In this document: positions 10,893 to 21,885 of the stretch, piece by piece
Numbering within the stretch: the first letter of the stretch is position 1
How the letters are laid out: each line of letters begins with the position of its first letter
Source of the DNA: Haematobia irritans
Taxonomy: Eukaryota > Arthropoda > Insecta > Diptera > Muscidae
Length of the DNA: 64,000 nt
Reading direction: 5' to 3'
Assembly (NCBI RefSeq): GCF_050003625.1
Contig: NC_134398.1
Location: forward strand, 68,270,891 to 68,334,890
Position numbers and translations under genes: made by a program
Notes under the pieces: generated by a model
The model's input: only the letters and a program-made list of their open reading frames with translations
What the model was told of the DNA's origin: nothing
Database searches by the model: none

Positions 10893-11152
10893 GGTGGCCT
10901 GAAGAATATCCCATAAGGGATGCATCTTCAGAGACAATCATAAAAACTTTTGTCGAAAATTATGTACCACGCTTTGGAGTACCACTACAAATAACTGTGG
11001 ATCAAGGAACACACTTTACTTCCAAATTGTTTACTGACTTAACAAAGATGATTGGCGTCCACAAGATTCATACTCCTAGTTATCACCCTCAAGCTAATGG
11101 TATGATCGAAAGATTCCACCGTCAATTAAAGACGGCCTTAAAAGCGGGTGAA
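10893..11152 (+). pseudogene. Gypsy integrase catalytic core
   Basis: Continuation of the gypsy integrase after the MITE/LINE nest: RWPEEYPIRDAS, then RFGVPLQITVDQGTHFTS, which carries the second catalytic Asp, and TPSYHPQANGMIERFHR with the catalytic Glu of the DDE triad. It breaks off after LKTALKAGE, where M1-like sequence begins. The segment contains no stop. Confidence 0.85.
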
Positions 11153-11587
11153 AAGTTTGGAACTCAAATTTTTATATACAATATTTTTAAGTGCAAGCAT
11201 ATAATGTTCATAAACTAGCATAACATGTTTGGGACATATATGTTAATATGTTAGAACATATTATGTTTGGGACATAAAATGTTTTTAAATATAATATGCT
11301 TATATATTAATTTAGAAATAGCGTATAAACATATATGTGTTTAGAAAGAGAGACCTAGAGAGTATGCTGCAAGTAAAATAATGGAAGTAACCAATTGGCG
11401 CCTTTAAAATATATCCACACAAAGAAAATTTCATTAAAATTTTTTGTACCAGTGTATACCCTAAGGTGAAACATAATATGTTTGAAAAATACAAACAATA
11501 TTTTGTTTGGACCAATCCTGAAAATATATATGCTTGAAGCAAAATGTGTTTGAGGTATATGTTACAGAAGCTATTTTTTTAAGGGTG
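11153..11587. mobile_element. M1 MITE, truncated and diverged copy
   Basis: Matches the M1 copy at 47814-48773 in the same direction from GTTTGGAAC through AACTAGCATAACATGTTTGG to an end AAGGGTG followed by TA (11588-11589). The normal left end (CACGG...) is missing and the middle differs. Gypsy integrase sequence ends at its left edge. A coding scrap (CCGGGCGATTTTGTGG, PGDFV) resumes at its right edge. Confidence 0.7.
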
Positions 11588-11589
11588 TA

Positions 11590-11668
11590 CCGGGCGATTT
11601 TGTGGTGAGTAATGATTCTGAGAATGACGACGTAGCCGATGTACTTCGATCTTTAAGGGAGCGACAGT
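11590..11668 (+). pseudogene. Gypsy pol C-terminal scrap
   Basis: Short open stretch reading PGDFVVSNDSENDDVADVLRSLRERQ then stop, compatible with the end of a gypsy integrase. The segment from here to the flippase exon (11669-11898) contains no other recognised feature; part of it may be the 3' LTR, but no second LTR copy is available to test that. Confidence 0.5.
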
Positions 11669-11898
11669 GAGGAGTGAAATTATTCATCACAGCACCCCAC
11701 CTTACGCAATTGTGATTACGTATATTCAAAAAGAATAATAATATCTACAATAAATTGAGATATTAAACGAAAAAAATTCTCCCCACAATCACTTTTCAGC
11801 ACACTATTTTAATTCTATGTCTAGAAAAACATCCCATTATATGTTCAATATAAAATACGTTTTAAGTATGTATATTATATATGAATTACTACTCTTAC

Positions 11899-12584
11899 CT
11901 TTAAGGGTCACAGAAGAATCTCCAACCAAAGATGCATTATTACTTTGAACTTCTATTATACCACTTGCATTCATGAGATCGCGATGTGGTGTCGCACTAA
12001 CTATTACTGTATTGCATATGGCCAGAACAACTAAAAATTCTTGAATGCGTTGAGAATTCTGAGTCAAATACTGTCCTGATGATCCTGAACTTGTCATATC
12101 ACTAAGCAACGATGCGTTGGCAACTAAGGGCGGTGCTGGAGATCCAGGTTTTGAATATGCCTTTTCCAACTCCGATGGTGGATGATTATAGTCTATTCCA
12201 TTAACAGCACATCGACGAAACAGCATTTTATTTTCGGTCAAAGTTCCGGTTTTATCAGAGAAAATATGCTGTACTTGACCCAACTCCTCGGTGATATTCA
12301 TTGCTCTGCATTCAGTTTTCTTATTGGTGTCATTATCGAACAAGTCCATATTGTTATGTATATGATAAACTTGTAAAATTTTACATAGTTCTATGGTGAC
12401 GTACAGCGAAAGCGGTATCATCACTTGCAGTATTATAATATAGGTCCAAAAAATTAAAAGACCTTCGTAGTCAGGATTTACGTCGAATGGTAAATAAGGT
12501 ACAGGGAAGTGTTCAAAAGAACTAAGCCACATTTTGCAACCGATAGCACCAACCACACATAAGATTAACAATATAATAACACAC
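11899..12584 (-). CDS. P4-ATPase (ATP10-like flippase), exon with the catalytic phosphorylation site
   Basis: This 686-nt exon completes a Trp codon, then encodes hydrophobic membrane segment 3 (CVIILLILCVVGAIG), an extracellular loop (FPVPYLPFDVNPDYEG) and membrane segment 4. Segment 4 contains IPLSLYVTIE, the P4-type form of the PISL motif. Next come EELGQVQHIFSDKTGTLTENKM, with the aspartate that is phosphorylated (SDKTGTLT), and the start of the nucleotide-binding domain with a Ser/Pro-rich, probably variable loop. The exon ends in phase 1 at donor GTAAGAGT (complement of 11893-11898). The acceptor TTTTCAG lies just above 12584. The sequence looks functional. The following intron contains the gypsy nest (1-11.8 kb) and the next exon lies outside the window. 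Family assignment is firm and the ATP10 subclass is likely. Confidence 0.93.
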
Positions 12585-12648
12585 CTGAAAAGAAAATAAC
12601 AAAGAAATTAAATCACGAGGAAGCGAATGGAACGTGTGTTTTATTTAC

Positions 12649-12773
12649 CAGATAACATCAATGTTCATTTGTTGTTCCACCTGGGAACGTTTATAACGTG
12701 GGCCACTATTGTTAAGCATAGACTTTGTCTCATGTCCAGCATATACCACAATTCCCTCAATGTAATCTGTGTT
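12649..12773 (-). CDS. P4-ATPase (ATP10-like flippase), third visible exon
   Basis: This 125-nt exon encodes [20 protein letters not shown] followed by [21 protein letters not shown] and ends on two bases (TG) of a tryptophan codon completed by the next exon. The YAGHETK and NN.G.RYKRS motifs are the conserved P4-ATPase stretch leading into membrane segment 3. Acceptor ACAACAG lies above 12773 and donor GTAAATAA below 12649. The intron to the next exon is short (64 bp). Confidence 0.9.
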
Positions 12774-12841
12774 CTGTTGTGTTTCATAATGGTAATTACA
12801 TGAATAATGTTATATTAATATTAAAATCATAATAAATTTAC

Positions 12842-13021
12842 CTTAAGCCTGCTCTCCCGTAAAAGTAAACATTCTGTAGATATTGGCACTCGTTCACCAG
12901 AAGGATGGATTAAAGCTCCATGAAATCTATATAATTTCGTTGTAGGGGCATCTGCTTCCACTCGACTCACGAATTTATTCGGCATAAATATTGATTGTTT
13001 ATCAGTAAAGCCACGAACAAC
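12842..13021 (-). CDS. P4-ATPase (ATP10-like flippase), second visible exon
   Basis: Sixty codons, phase 0 at both ends, reading VVRGF...KFVSRVEAD...YRFHGALIHPSGERVPI...LLLRESRLK. The segment RFHGA.(I/V)HPSGERVPI and LLLRES is characteristic of the actuator domain of ATP10-class flippases, just before the third membrane segment. Acceptor TTTTAG lies above 13021 and donor GTAAAT below 12842. It is separated from the preceding exon (41749-41929) by a 28.7-kb intron full of transposable elements, and from the next exon by only 68 bp. Confidence 0.9.
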
Positions 13022-13425
13022 CTAAAATTATTAAATCTTTTAGTATTTCTCCAATGGCAGGAAAGAGATGCTCTTTTGAAGAGTGAAATTTGATAAGTTC
13101 CACGCTAAAAGCTGAAAACGACAATGTGTTATAGGGTGTTCGCCTGAAATAACAAGCTGTCAATATAACCTCACATAATTGTTATACAAGTGCTATGACC
13201 TTTCTTTTTAAGATATTTCTCACAAGAAGAAATCACCAGCAATAAGATTCAATATGCAATTTACATATATATGAGGCAACCAATTTTGGCAAAAGTTTCA
13301 ATAATTTGCCCACAAGACAACAAATATTCTCCCTTTTAATAATACCCCTGAAATGCGGTGACACACTACTTCATTAATCACCTTGACTTTACCTCTTATT
13401 TATTGATTAAACCTGTTATTACCCA
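13022..13425. other. Intron sequence without recognised feature
   Basis: AT-rich intron between the flippase exon and the first degraded MITE. No repeat family, ORF or RNA gene was recognised. Confidence 0.5.
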
Positions 13426-15275
13426 GCAAACAAAATGGAAATTGTTCTAGAGCCACAACTTTAAAAGCACATTTAAAAATGTCCTCCCAAAAATGTTCTT
13501 TACAGGTAGCTCTTTTAATTAATTTTCTTTTAACTCGCTTTTCGACCTCAGTGAAACAAAGTGTTTTATTTAAACCTTTACTTATATACACTACAATTAA
13601 TATTATTGTATTGTATACATATTTTGCAGAAAGCACACATATTATTGGATATTGCCGAAACATTATTATTATATATGCTTGGAAGAAATTTCTGCCAAAG
13701 AAGATTGTGCTCAAAAAAATATATATTTCTCCCTATTTGCATATTCCATCACATCTTTCTCACTTCCACGAGATTTTTTAGTTTCTAGCACCTTTTTCTG
13801 TAATACAAACAATGTTGAAGAAATTGTTAAATTTTATAAATTTTTGAAATTTTACCTTTCGCGTGGACGCATAGCATAGTTTGCGGTGCCCACGAGCCGA
13901 TGCAAACAAAACATTATTGAACAGAAACATACATTTGTTGGTCACGTGGAGCAATGGTTAACATGTCCGCCTTGCATGCAAAGGGTCGTGGGTTCAATCT
14001 CTGCTCCGACTGAACACCATAATTTTTTTTGCATTTATTTTTACATATATTCCAAAAATTCCGAAAAGATGTTCCACATTACCTATTACTATATTAATTT
14101 TTTACAATGAAACTTCGAAATGTAGGTTATTAAAGATTTACAGTCAGAAAAGAACAGTGTTTGATATAAACAAAATGTACTGAATATTGTTTTTTATTGC
14201 AAAAATAACAATTTTGTAAAAAGAAAAATGTTTTTGGTATAAAAGTTAGAAATGTTCGAAGAAATTATGCTTTTAGAGATTCGAGTTTTTCCGCTAAAAA
14301 TTAAAAAAAAAAAAATTAGCGGCAAACACGAACTTAATGCCCGCTTTTTTTTTTTGAAAGTGTCCGCAACTCCTCTTGGACTACTTATTAATAAAGAGGA
14401 ACTAACCTTTGATTTTATATATTTTACTGTGTAATTTTTCACTGCTTCCCCCTTTTTTTATTTTACTTCACCAACTCTAAAAAGAGTGTAGTGCCATTTC
14501 TTTTTTTATGAAGATCCCTTTATATACATATACTTTCCCGTTTTTTTTTTATCCTTTGTCTGAATATTTCGACTTACTCGTCGTACGTTCCGATTTCTTT
14601 TGACGAACCAAGAAAAAAAGTTTTGCCCATAATGCTAAAATGATAAACAAAACACATGTCCACACATACATAAAAATACTACTCTCAAGGCAAAAACACA
14701 TGCTGTTTTTTTTTCAAATGTCTATTCTCTTTATTCCGAATACTCATTTTAATATTCACATTAAATAATATTTAGACTTAAGCATATCAAATTTTTGGCG
14801 AAGCCTTATTAACATGCCAAGCGCATAGTCAAAACAAATGAACTCATAAAACAGTTTTCCGAAACAATATACAGGCATTTTCACAGAAAGTGCTCACTTT
14901 TGATTCTCTCGCTGTGCTATGTTGATATCTTTCGTCAACCTTCCCGGTTTCCATCTCTATTTCTTTCTCTATACTCTATCTCTCTCACTCTATCTCTCTG
15001 TCGCTCTCTGAATAAAATAGCACAACATATATATGGTTACTCGAAATTTTTAAATTTATATATGTTTACATTCACACATATTATTTTTATGAAACATTCA
15101 TATCCCAAACATAATGCATTCTAACATATTAACATAACATATGTGTCCCAAACATTTAATGCTAGTTTAGGAACATTACATTTTTGCACTTAAATATATT
15201 GTGTTTAAAAAATACTGCCCGAAACACATTTTGTTTATATCGGAACATATGGAGAACATATTTTTCTAACAGTGT
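13426..15275. mobile_element. Diverged M1-related element containing a SINE head
   Basis: The right part (about 15050-15275) follows the M1 end: CCCAAACATAATGCATTC, ACATATGTGTCCCAAACAT, then TTTTTCTAACAGTG followed by TA. The middle part (13748-13870) matches the M1 segment with CACATCTTTCTCACTTCCAC and CACCTTTTTCTGTAATAC. The left boundary is uncertain (perhaps after TTA near 13420). At about 13937-14015 it carries a tRNA-like SINE head, and at about 14945-15010 a CT-rich low-complexity run. Confidence 0.45.
13937..14015 (+). repeat. tRNA-like head of the muscid SINE (A and B boxes)
   Basis: GTGGAGCAATGGTTAACATG resembles a Pol III A box, and GGGTTCAATC, about 45 bp further on, the B box. 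It is followed by GACTGAACACC, as in the SINE at 55885-56187. The stems expected of a functional tRNA do not pair well, so it is a SINE relic and not a tRNA gene. It lies within the diverged M1-related element. Confidence 0.6.
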
Positions 15276-15450
15276 AGAACAAAAATTCCTCTAGCGTACA
15301 GGTTTACCATTACTCAAATCTAAATACAGTAAACAAAATGTTTCCCAAAAAAGGTTTCGTAAAAAGTAATCCATACAGAAAGGTAAAAGAACAAAACAAA
15401 AAAAAAAAACAAAACAAAATCAAACTTAAATGTTAAATTAAAATTAAAAG

Positions 15451-15570
15451 TAGAAAGTCGTGCGGGGCCGACTATATCATACCCTAAACCACCCCTACTG
15501 AATTAGTAAACATAAGCTTTTGTGGGGTAACATTGATATAGGTTTGGGAGATAAACCGCAGTACCATATT
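15451..15570 (+). repeat. M2 repeat, 5' end fragment
   Basis: AGAAAGTCGTGCGGGGCCGACTATATCATACCCTAAACC corresponds (in pieces) to the end of the M2 element at 56989-58991 that carries the AGTCGG...CCGACT palindrome. The similarity fades after about 120 bp. Confidence 0.65.
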
Positions 15571-15779
15571 TAAGATTTAATAAAGGGGTTCATGTTTATG
15601 GGTGCTTTGTTATTAGGAGCTATAGATAGTGTTGCCAGGGAAATTTTTCGGTTTACCCTACAAGGAATAAAAGTTCCCTACTTTCCCTAAACAAACAAAC
15701 AAACTTTACAAAACAAAAATGGTTCTATAAGCTTTTTTCTGTTTGGTAGATTAGTAGAATACTTAATGTTTTGGTAGAT

Positions 15780-15890
15780 TAAATCTCTATAGAAATAAAA
15801 TTTTGGTTTCTATAAATAAGTTTCTATATTAAATAGAAATAAAATTTTTAGAAAAAAAGTTTTCTATAGAAATACAATTTTGTTGTTGTT
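15780..15890. repeat. Fragment of the TATAGAAATAAAATTTTG minisatellite
   Basis: A few units of the same ~30-bp repeat that fills 3595-4675, here outside any recognised hAT boundary. Confidence 0.65.
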
Positions 15891-16860
15891 TTTTTATTGC
15901 AGCTTAAAACATTACATTGACTAAACTACAAGTGTAGCTTAAACAACAGAGGAAAAGAATGTTTGTCAAATTTATTTGGGCAAAGCCCTATAGACTGCAA
16001 AATGGTTGGATGGACGAACGTTTCGGAATTACCACATTCCTCATCAGCATCCTCTACTTGCAGCAAAACTATCAACCACTTATCAGAATAAATTCAGGCA
16101 GTTCATTAAACCCAACAATGAACCACACTTGAACCTTCCGAAAAAAGGTTTTGTATGATAGCCGGCTTATGCCGAAATAAATTCGAAACAAACATATCTC
16201 TTTTCCTATGCCACTGTCAAATCATCGACTTGAGTTCAGTTTACTACATTATTTAAATATTTTAGGGGAATTACTAGAAGAGATTTTTTATTAAAACGAG
16301 TCAATGATCAAGATTTGGCTATAAAAGGGGCATAATTTTGGTAACATATTAAAGGTAAATTTTTATGATAAAATTGCTGCAATTTTCACCGCAATTTCTC
16401 TCCAGACTGGACATTTAATTGCACCAGTTTGAAATCTGGTGCGCTGAACATGGTCGGTATGGGTTCTCTTTTTATAGATATCAAAATATGTTTTAAAGCG
16501 ATAATTTAACTAATGTATGTAGGTCCTTGGTCGTGAGTAACATTTATTTCTCTGTGCGTTGACGACTGTAATACAGTAATGTATTAAATCTATAATGGTT
16601 TTAGATACCCAATTCCACGAGTCAGGTAAAAAATACTGATGGATTCCAAGTTACCAGTGGTTCAATCTCCGTTGCCATTTCATTCGACAATCCTGCTGTA
16701 GGCTACATGAGCGGATACTTAAATGTTTAAAGGAATCGTTTATTTTCATTTAAAGTAATACATAGATATATACTACTTTCATTTATACTCTATCAATCTA
16801 AAATAAATATATCTAAATAAAATAGAATATTTTTCGGAAAAACATTAATTTGCAATTCGG
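15891..16860. other. Intron sequence with one unclassified block, otherwise featureless
   Basis: The block at about 15900-16170 (around TTTCGGAATTACCACATTCC) has the look of a dispersed repeat but no termini or coding sequence were found. The rest shows no recognised feature. Confidence 0.4.
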
Positions 16861-17084
16861 TTGTGGGTGCTATTTAGGTTGGGTAATGCAACCGAATGAA
16901 GAAGGTAGTAACGACCAATTCCATAGGTTAACACAATCAATACCATATTGTATTAGTTTCATCTCCCATAATTCGATTGAGTCGACCGAATTAGTCAGGT
17001 GACACAACTGCCAACAGGCAGTTGCTACAACCTCCAAAATGAGGTTGGCAATAAATTCGTTTATCACAACCAATCTGTAATCTA

Positions 17085-17415
17085 TGTGTAATTTGCTTAA
17101 GCCTTATAAAAAATGGAGGACACTCACACAAGAGGTGTTTAATTGATTTCTTCTCCTCCGCATCAATGCAGCTCATGCAATAGTCATTATACTTCGCGCC
17201 AATAGTTTATGCAAAATCGCCTATCAGGCAGCGACCCGTTGTAGCAGATATCAGGAGTGTATCTGACGTCTTGAGAACACTAGCATATATAGTGTGCGGT
17301 TTAAGTTTAAATGGGCCATATTTGCTTGGTGCCGTTGCAACCCTTGGAATTCTCCCATCGAACATTTGCCATCATAACAGCCTTCTGACGCAGTAAGAGC
17401 TTACAGATAGCCAGA
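17085..17415 (-). pseudogene. LINE ORF2 C-terminus relic (copy X)
   Basis: Parallels 23680-23992 of copy A. It shows a CCMSC-like cysteine motif, then DAEEKKSIKHLLCECP, a post-RNase H cysteine/histidine signature of this family. Frames are broken. The adjacent 16880-17084 region diverges from copy A. Confidence 0.7.
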
Positions 17416-18003
17416 GGCATTCTAAGTAAGTAAGTATTTTATTGAGTCTTATTCTTTTTGGAAAATATGGATATGTTTTCCTAGCAAAATGATAATGAAA
17501 GAAATATGGAACTATATTTGTCTTATCCTAACGCTGTGATTTGTAGATGAATGGTACTTGCGATTTTCTTTCAAGTGAGAAACATGTTCGGTAACATGTT
17601 GGTTAACAAATTTTGCCACAAAAATGTTAAATCCATTATAGAATTTTTGAAAATATTCTAGGGAAAACGTTTCAAACAAGCGTTAATGCATTAAAAACCA
17701 TACAAAATATAAAAATTATTTATTTGGGGAAATATAACAAAATTTTTTAATTCACATTCAAAACACTGAATTCGGATCACACCTTAAGAAGTGATGCAAA
17801 TTCATTGCAACGGCTGTTGAAACGGTGGACATTCGTTCTATGACAATTTCATATTACATTCATCGCTTCTCCGCCAACTTTGCACCACTTAAGATTATTT
17901 ATGAAAGAATAGTTTTAATATCAATTTCTATTTTTTGAATTAAGTTGACTAAATCAGACTAAACAAAATAATAAAGGAGCTTTAGTTATTCAACTAAATC
18001 ATA
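17416..18003. other. Spacer without recognised feature
   Basis: AT-rich sequence between the LINE C-terminal relic and the next MITE. Nothing recognised. Confidence 0.4.
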
Positions 18004-19472
18004 CACACAAAAAAATAACTGCAAATAAATATTAACAACTTAATTTGTAGGTAAAATCTGCTGATGCTCAACAAATTTGTATATTGAATATGAGGCATTT
18101 GTTGTTCAAATGTGTTTGTAGATGCTTGACATATATATGGGAGCTATATCTAAATCTGAACCGATTTCAACCAAATTTGGCACGCATAGCTATAATGCTA
18201 ATTCTACTCCCTGTGCAAAATTTCAAATAAATCGGACCAAAAAATTGGCCTCTGTGGTCATATGAGTGTAAATCGGCCGAAAGCTATATATTGGAGCTAT
18301 ATCTAAATCTGAACCGATTTCAACCAAATTTTGCACGCATAGCTACAATGCTAATTCTACTCCCTGTGCAAAATTTCAACCAAATTGGGGTAAAACTCTG
18401 GCTTCTGGGACCGTATTAGTCCATATCGGGCGAAAGATATATATGGGAGCTATATCTAAATCTGAACCGATTTCAATAAATATCTCAGTTGGCTATATCG
18501 ACTCAGGAGCCCACCCTGAGCATTTTTGCCAAAGACACCATGTGTCTATCTCGTCTCCTTCTGGGTGTTGCAAACATATGCACTAACTTATAATACCCTG
18601 TTCCACAGTGTGGAGCAGGGTATAAAAATACAAGACTGGTTACGCGCACATCGCTGAGAATATTTACGAATGCTAAAAGAAGTATGCGAAGAACACCGTT
18701 AGAACAAAATGAGGATGAGTACATGGACGTGTGTGATAACAAGCAAAGAGCTCATTCATCAGAGAATACAGATAGCATTTATAAATGTCTGTGAAAAATT
18801 TATATTTTTCAATTTGGTAGTTCCTTAAATGTGTTTGTTGTATGAGATAATTAATAAAACCATATTAATATCGGGATTAGAGTTATTACAATTCTAATTA
18901 ACTATAATATATAACTGGGCAAAAAGTTGTCAAAATGCTTGCTAGACCCTGGACTACTCAAATATAAAATCGTCATACATTTACAAAACTGAGTATAGGA
19001 TTTTCAACACAAAAATGTTACATGTTCCCCGTCCAACAATAGCATTTTGGTCGTTCCTTCTCTGTGTGTACTTAACAAAATATCTCCAAAATTGTTCCGC
19101 CAATTTTGCAATTTTGGTGCAATATTTCTGCCAATTTCAATTTAATTTTTTGTCAATACACCAACAAATTTGTTACAGGTCATTGATAGACTCCAACAAA
19201 CCACACACAAATTTTTTCATTCAAATTCAAAAATATTTGTTTAGGATTAAACGTAACGTTCAACATCAAATATTTTGCTCAACAAATTACTTACAAATTA
19301 TGTTATTGAGAACACAAATTATTTGTTGCCTTCTCATGGTAACGATTGCTAACAACTTTTTTGTAATAATGGTTATTAAAAGTACAAATTAGTTTGTTGC
19401 AGGAAAATTAACAAATTTTGTTATTGGTTTTCCAACAAAAGTTATTGGTTCTCAAACTTATTTTTATCTGTG
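18004..19472. mobile_element. TA-target MITE rich in AACAAATTT motifs, interrupted by M2
   Basis: Flanked by TA (18002-18003 and 19473-19474). The left end reads CACACAAAAAAATAACTG and the right end, reverse-complemented, CACAGATAAAAATAAG. Both arms carry many AACAAATTTGT-like words. An M2 fragment lies in the middle (18132-18630). No transposase. The boundary call rests on the ends only. Confidence 0.55.
18132..18630 (+). repeat. M2 repeat, 3' part with 153-bp tandem units and terminal palindrome
   Basis: Three successive units starting GGGAGCTATATCTAAATC at about 18140, 18293 and 18446 give a 153-bp period. The fragment ends in the palindrome ATACCCTGTTCCACAGTG...CAGGGTAT at about 18592-18624. 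It is the same family as 56989-58991, in opposite orientation. Confidence 0.75.
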
Positions 19473-19631
19473 TAATTTCATTTGAAGTCATAAATATCAG
19501 ACTTCAAACATTGCCATCGGCAACTGCTACCACAACTAAAGTAATTCGATTGGGCATGAAAGTCTTTAGCGGAACTTTGTGCGGTTGTATGTACTTGTTT
19601 AATTTTTATAAAAATGTAAAATCGTAAATAG

Positions 19632-20400
19632 GGGCCTTTTCGGAAACGCAGTGTTGCGCTGCAACTGCTGCGCAACATTGATTTTGTTGCGCAGCTGTTG
19701 CCGATCAGCTGTTGCAGCTGCTTTTTTGTTGCATATTTTGTTTGCAATTTAGAACGCAAAAACACCACAAATGGAAAAGTATATAATAAATTTTATTTGT
19801 GAATTAGATGACTCTTCAAATGGGTCAAATCTATGTTATTTACAGAAAAAAAGATATCTAAAGTATAAAAGCGAAAGTATAAAAAGCGAAACTCCCATTT
19901 AGTAGCGTTTCTTCCAGTCTCCTTGTTTCTCTTTTTTATTCTTTTATAGGTCGTTTGCATATTTATAAATTTCCTATTTGTCTGCTCCTTCGTGAGCGTG
20001 AAATCAGGTTTATTTTCCTTAATTTTGTCGACCACTTTGCTCCATAACACTGATTTTTTTTCGGCCTGACGCAAAGTCGCCCTCCATATCCAAACGTGCT
20101 CTTACTATTAATTTAGTTGTCTTGGAATCAACCTCTACCCTAAAAAATTATAAAAATATAATAAAAATATTATAAACATATAATATAATATATAAAAAAC
20201 AAAAATAAATTGAAAATTTTAATACTTACTCGTTCTCTGCATCAGCCATTTTTATACTGCGTGTTTTTTACTACGTTTGCGCAACATATGCTACATTGTT
20301 GCATTTTAGAACATATGACGCTTGCAGTGTTGCCGGATGTTGAAATTATGAATGTGATGCGCAGCAGTTGCAGCGCAACACTGCGTTTCCGAAAAGGCCC
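19632..20400. mobile_element. PIF/Harbinger-like transposon derivative with Myb/SANT-like gene, 769 bp
   Basis: Near-perfect terminal inverted repeats of about 45 bp start GGGCCTTTTCGGAAACGCAG at both ends. They continue through GTTGCGCTGCAACTGCTGCG. The flanking 3-bp direct repeat is TAG (19629-19631 and 20401-20403). It contains a small gene on the minus strand with a Myb/SANT-like (MADF-type) domain, the accessory protein class of PIF/Harbinger elements. The nuclease ORF is absent. It sits beside an RNase H-region scrap of LINE copy X. Confidence 0.78.
19880..20249 (-). pseudogene. Myb/SANT-like (MADF-type) protein gene of a Harbinger derivative, intron-bearing, frameshifted
   Basis: Exon 1 is 20 nt (20249-20230, encoding MADAEN plus two bases) followed by a consensus donor GTAAGT. 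Exon 2 starts at 20139 after TTTTTTAG. Exon 2 opens VEVDSKTTKLIVRARLDMEGDF, then a single-base shift in an A-run near 20060 is needed to reach SVLWSKVVDKIKENKPDFTLTKEQTNRKFINMQTTYKRIK (in two parts), a Myb/SANT-like helix-turn-helix with its conserved Trp residues. Such proteins bind the transposon ends and assist the nuclease. The 3' end is unclear; the recognisable domain fades near 19880. Confidence 0.62.
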
Positions 20401-20403
20401 TAG

Positions 20404-20490
20404 GTTTTCAAATTCCGGGGGGTCTCCCCAGAGGCCTTTCTACGTTTATGAATATTATACTGCTTAGTCATCTCGTTGAGATTTGCGGCT
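20404..20490 (-). pseudogene. Small LINE copy X scrap (RNase H region)
   Basis: TGAATATTATACTGCTTAGT followed by CATCTCGTTGAGATTTGCGGC parallels 24104-24142 of copy A. It links the 17-kb fragment with the 21-kb fragment of the same LINE. Confidence 0.5.
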
Positions 20491-21217
20491 AGGGATGCCA
20501 GATTTTGAAGGGGCAAAAAGAGCACACTTTTTCAAATAAAATAAAAACATTTAATTCCAATTTATTGACATATAATTCATTTAAACATAACAAAAAGGTT
20601 CATAACATTAACATAAAACTCAACTCAAGCTTATTTTCTTACAATACTTTATAAGTCATTTTTTGGTGTTTTGTGAAAAATGTTATTGAAAGAAGTTTGT
20701 TTACATTTAGAACAGAGTACAAAGTGAAGAAGCAACATCGGCGTGCTCTTCTTCGACTCTAATATATAAAGTAAAACACTATTTAATTAGAAAATACCTG
20801 CGTAGGAAAATCTCGTAGTGTGACATTTACGTATGTTCAGTTTACTTTTACCATTTATTGAATCGCGTTGGAGTAATATTTGTTGTGATGCATAAAAAGA
20901 GCACAAAAAGAGTACCTAACAGGGATGAAAACTTAAATTTTTAAATGGTACCAAAGAGAATAAATAAGTGCACTTTTTGGTTTAAAATTTTACCAAATTA
21001 TGAATTGGAATATAGTAACCGAAAAAATAAAGATTATTTATAAACTTTTAATATAAAGAAGGTGATTTTTGTAAGGCATTCAATATTGGAAATTAATTGA
21101 GTGAAAACGACTTTTCACCCAAAAGTTGTCCATCATCTAGCAGAAGTTTCGACATGACCTCAGTGTCAAGATTAAAATTCAATGGAAATGCTTCATAAAA
21201 TACTAAATATATTTTTG
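20491..21217. other. Unclassified insertion beginning TAGGGATGCCAGATT
   Basis: The left edge resembles the hAT-type terminus seen at 21886 (TAGGCTTGCCAGATG). No matching right end or duplication was found. Contents are AT-rich with repeated AAAAGAGCAC words and no ORF of note. Confidence 0.35.
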
Positions 21218-21885
21218 AGCAAACTTGAATCGACGCTAGTTCTAAGATAAATATCTATCATCCTCTCCAGAGTCTTAAGTAGGAATGAGGATTGGTCGGA
21301 AATCCTTCGCACTCGAGTGAGAGGCTTTTCCCGATTTAGGTATGAAAACGACTTTTGTTTCCCTCCACTTTCCTGGAATATATGCTAAGTTGATACATCC
21401 TGTATATATCGCCGACAGCCAGGGGATAATTCTGTCAGTCTCTGCTTGTAACTCCGCCGGAGTAATTTTATAAGGTCCGGGGGATTTTATTCTAGATTCC
21501 GATACAATTTTTCGATAGGAAATGACCGCTGAGCCGCTGTGGCATCGCCAGAACATGGTTCAAACGCCTGATTTCCAGGAAAATGTGTGTCCAATAGTAC
21601 CTCCAACGTCTCCTCACTGGACGTTGTCCAATTGCACAATGGAGGTTTTAATGAAACCTGGAGCGGAGTTAGTGGATTATAGTACCTTCCGTAGTCTGGA
21701 GGTATTCCCAATACTGCTGCAGTAATCATTCCAAGAGTTATGCTGAGCCTTTCTCAGTTCTCGCTTGTATCCTCTCATATTCTTCTTGTAAGCGTCCCAA
21801 TCCTCCGGAGCTCTGATGGACTTTGCTTTGTTAAAAAGCTTCCTGCACGTTTTCCTCACATTACCTAACTCCGTAGACCACCATG
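21218..21885 (-). pseudogene. LINE copy X, endonuclease-RT linker and start of RT
   Basis: Corresponds to 25535-26480 of copy A with an internal deletion. It reads RKTCRKLFNKAKS, YKRELRKAQHNSW, the linker, and then ITPAELQA, GKWRETKVVFIPK and KDFRPI at the start of RT. Several frameshifts. It is interrupted at 21886 by a hAT element. Confidence 0.75.

Larger units (their letters stand above)
1..11668 (+). mobile_element. Ty3/gypsy LTR retrotransposon, fragmented by at least five nested insertions
   Basis: Pieces of Gag, protease, RT, RNase H and integrase occur in gypsy order on the + strand at 1-83, 1107-1655, 2083-2918, 5040-6166, 10893-11152 and 11590-11668. Between them lie foreign elements, most with recognisable target duplications. 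No envelope frame was seen. The 5' LTR lies outside the window, and the 3' LTR was not identified with confidence; it may start near 11665. Stops and frameshifts are scattered through every coding piece, so this is an old dead copy. It lies in a flippase intron, antisense to that gene. Confidence 0.88.

Noticed and set aside
11669..11898. 3' LTR of the gypsy element
   Set aside because: Position is right, but without a second LTR copy in the window no boundaries can be supported.
13937..14015. Functional tRNA gene
   Set aside because: A- and B-box-like sequences exist but acceptor and T stems do not pair and it sits in a repeat; a SINE head is the better explanation.
20930..20960. ACAGGGATG as right end of the insertion that starts at 20491
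   Set aside because: It is in direct, not inverted, orientation relative to TAGGGATGCC, and no duplication was found.
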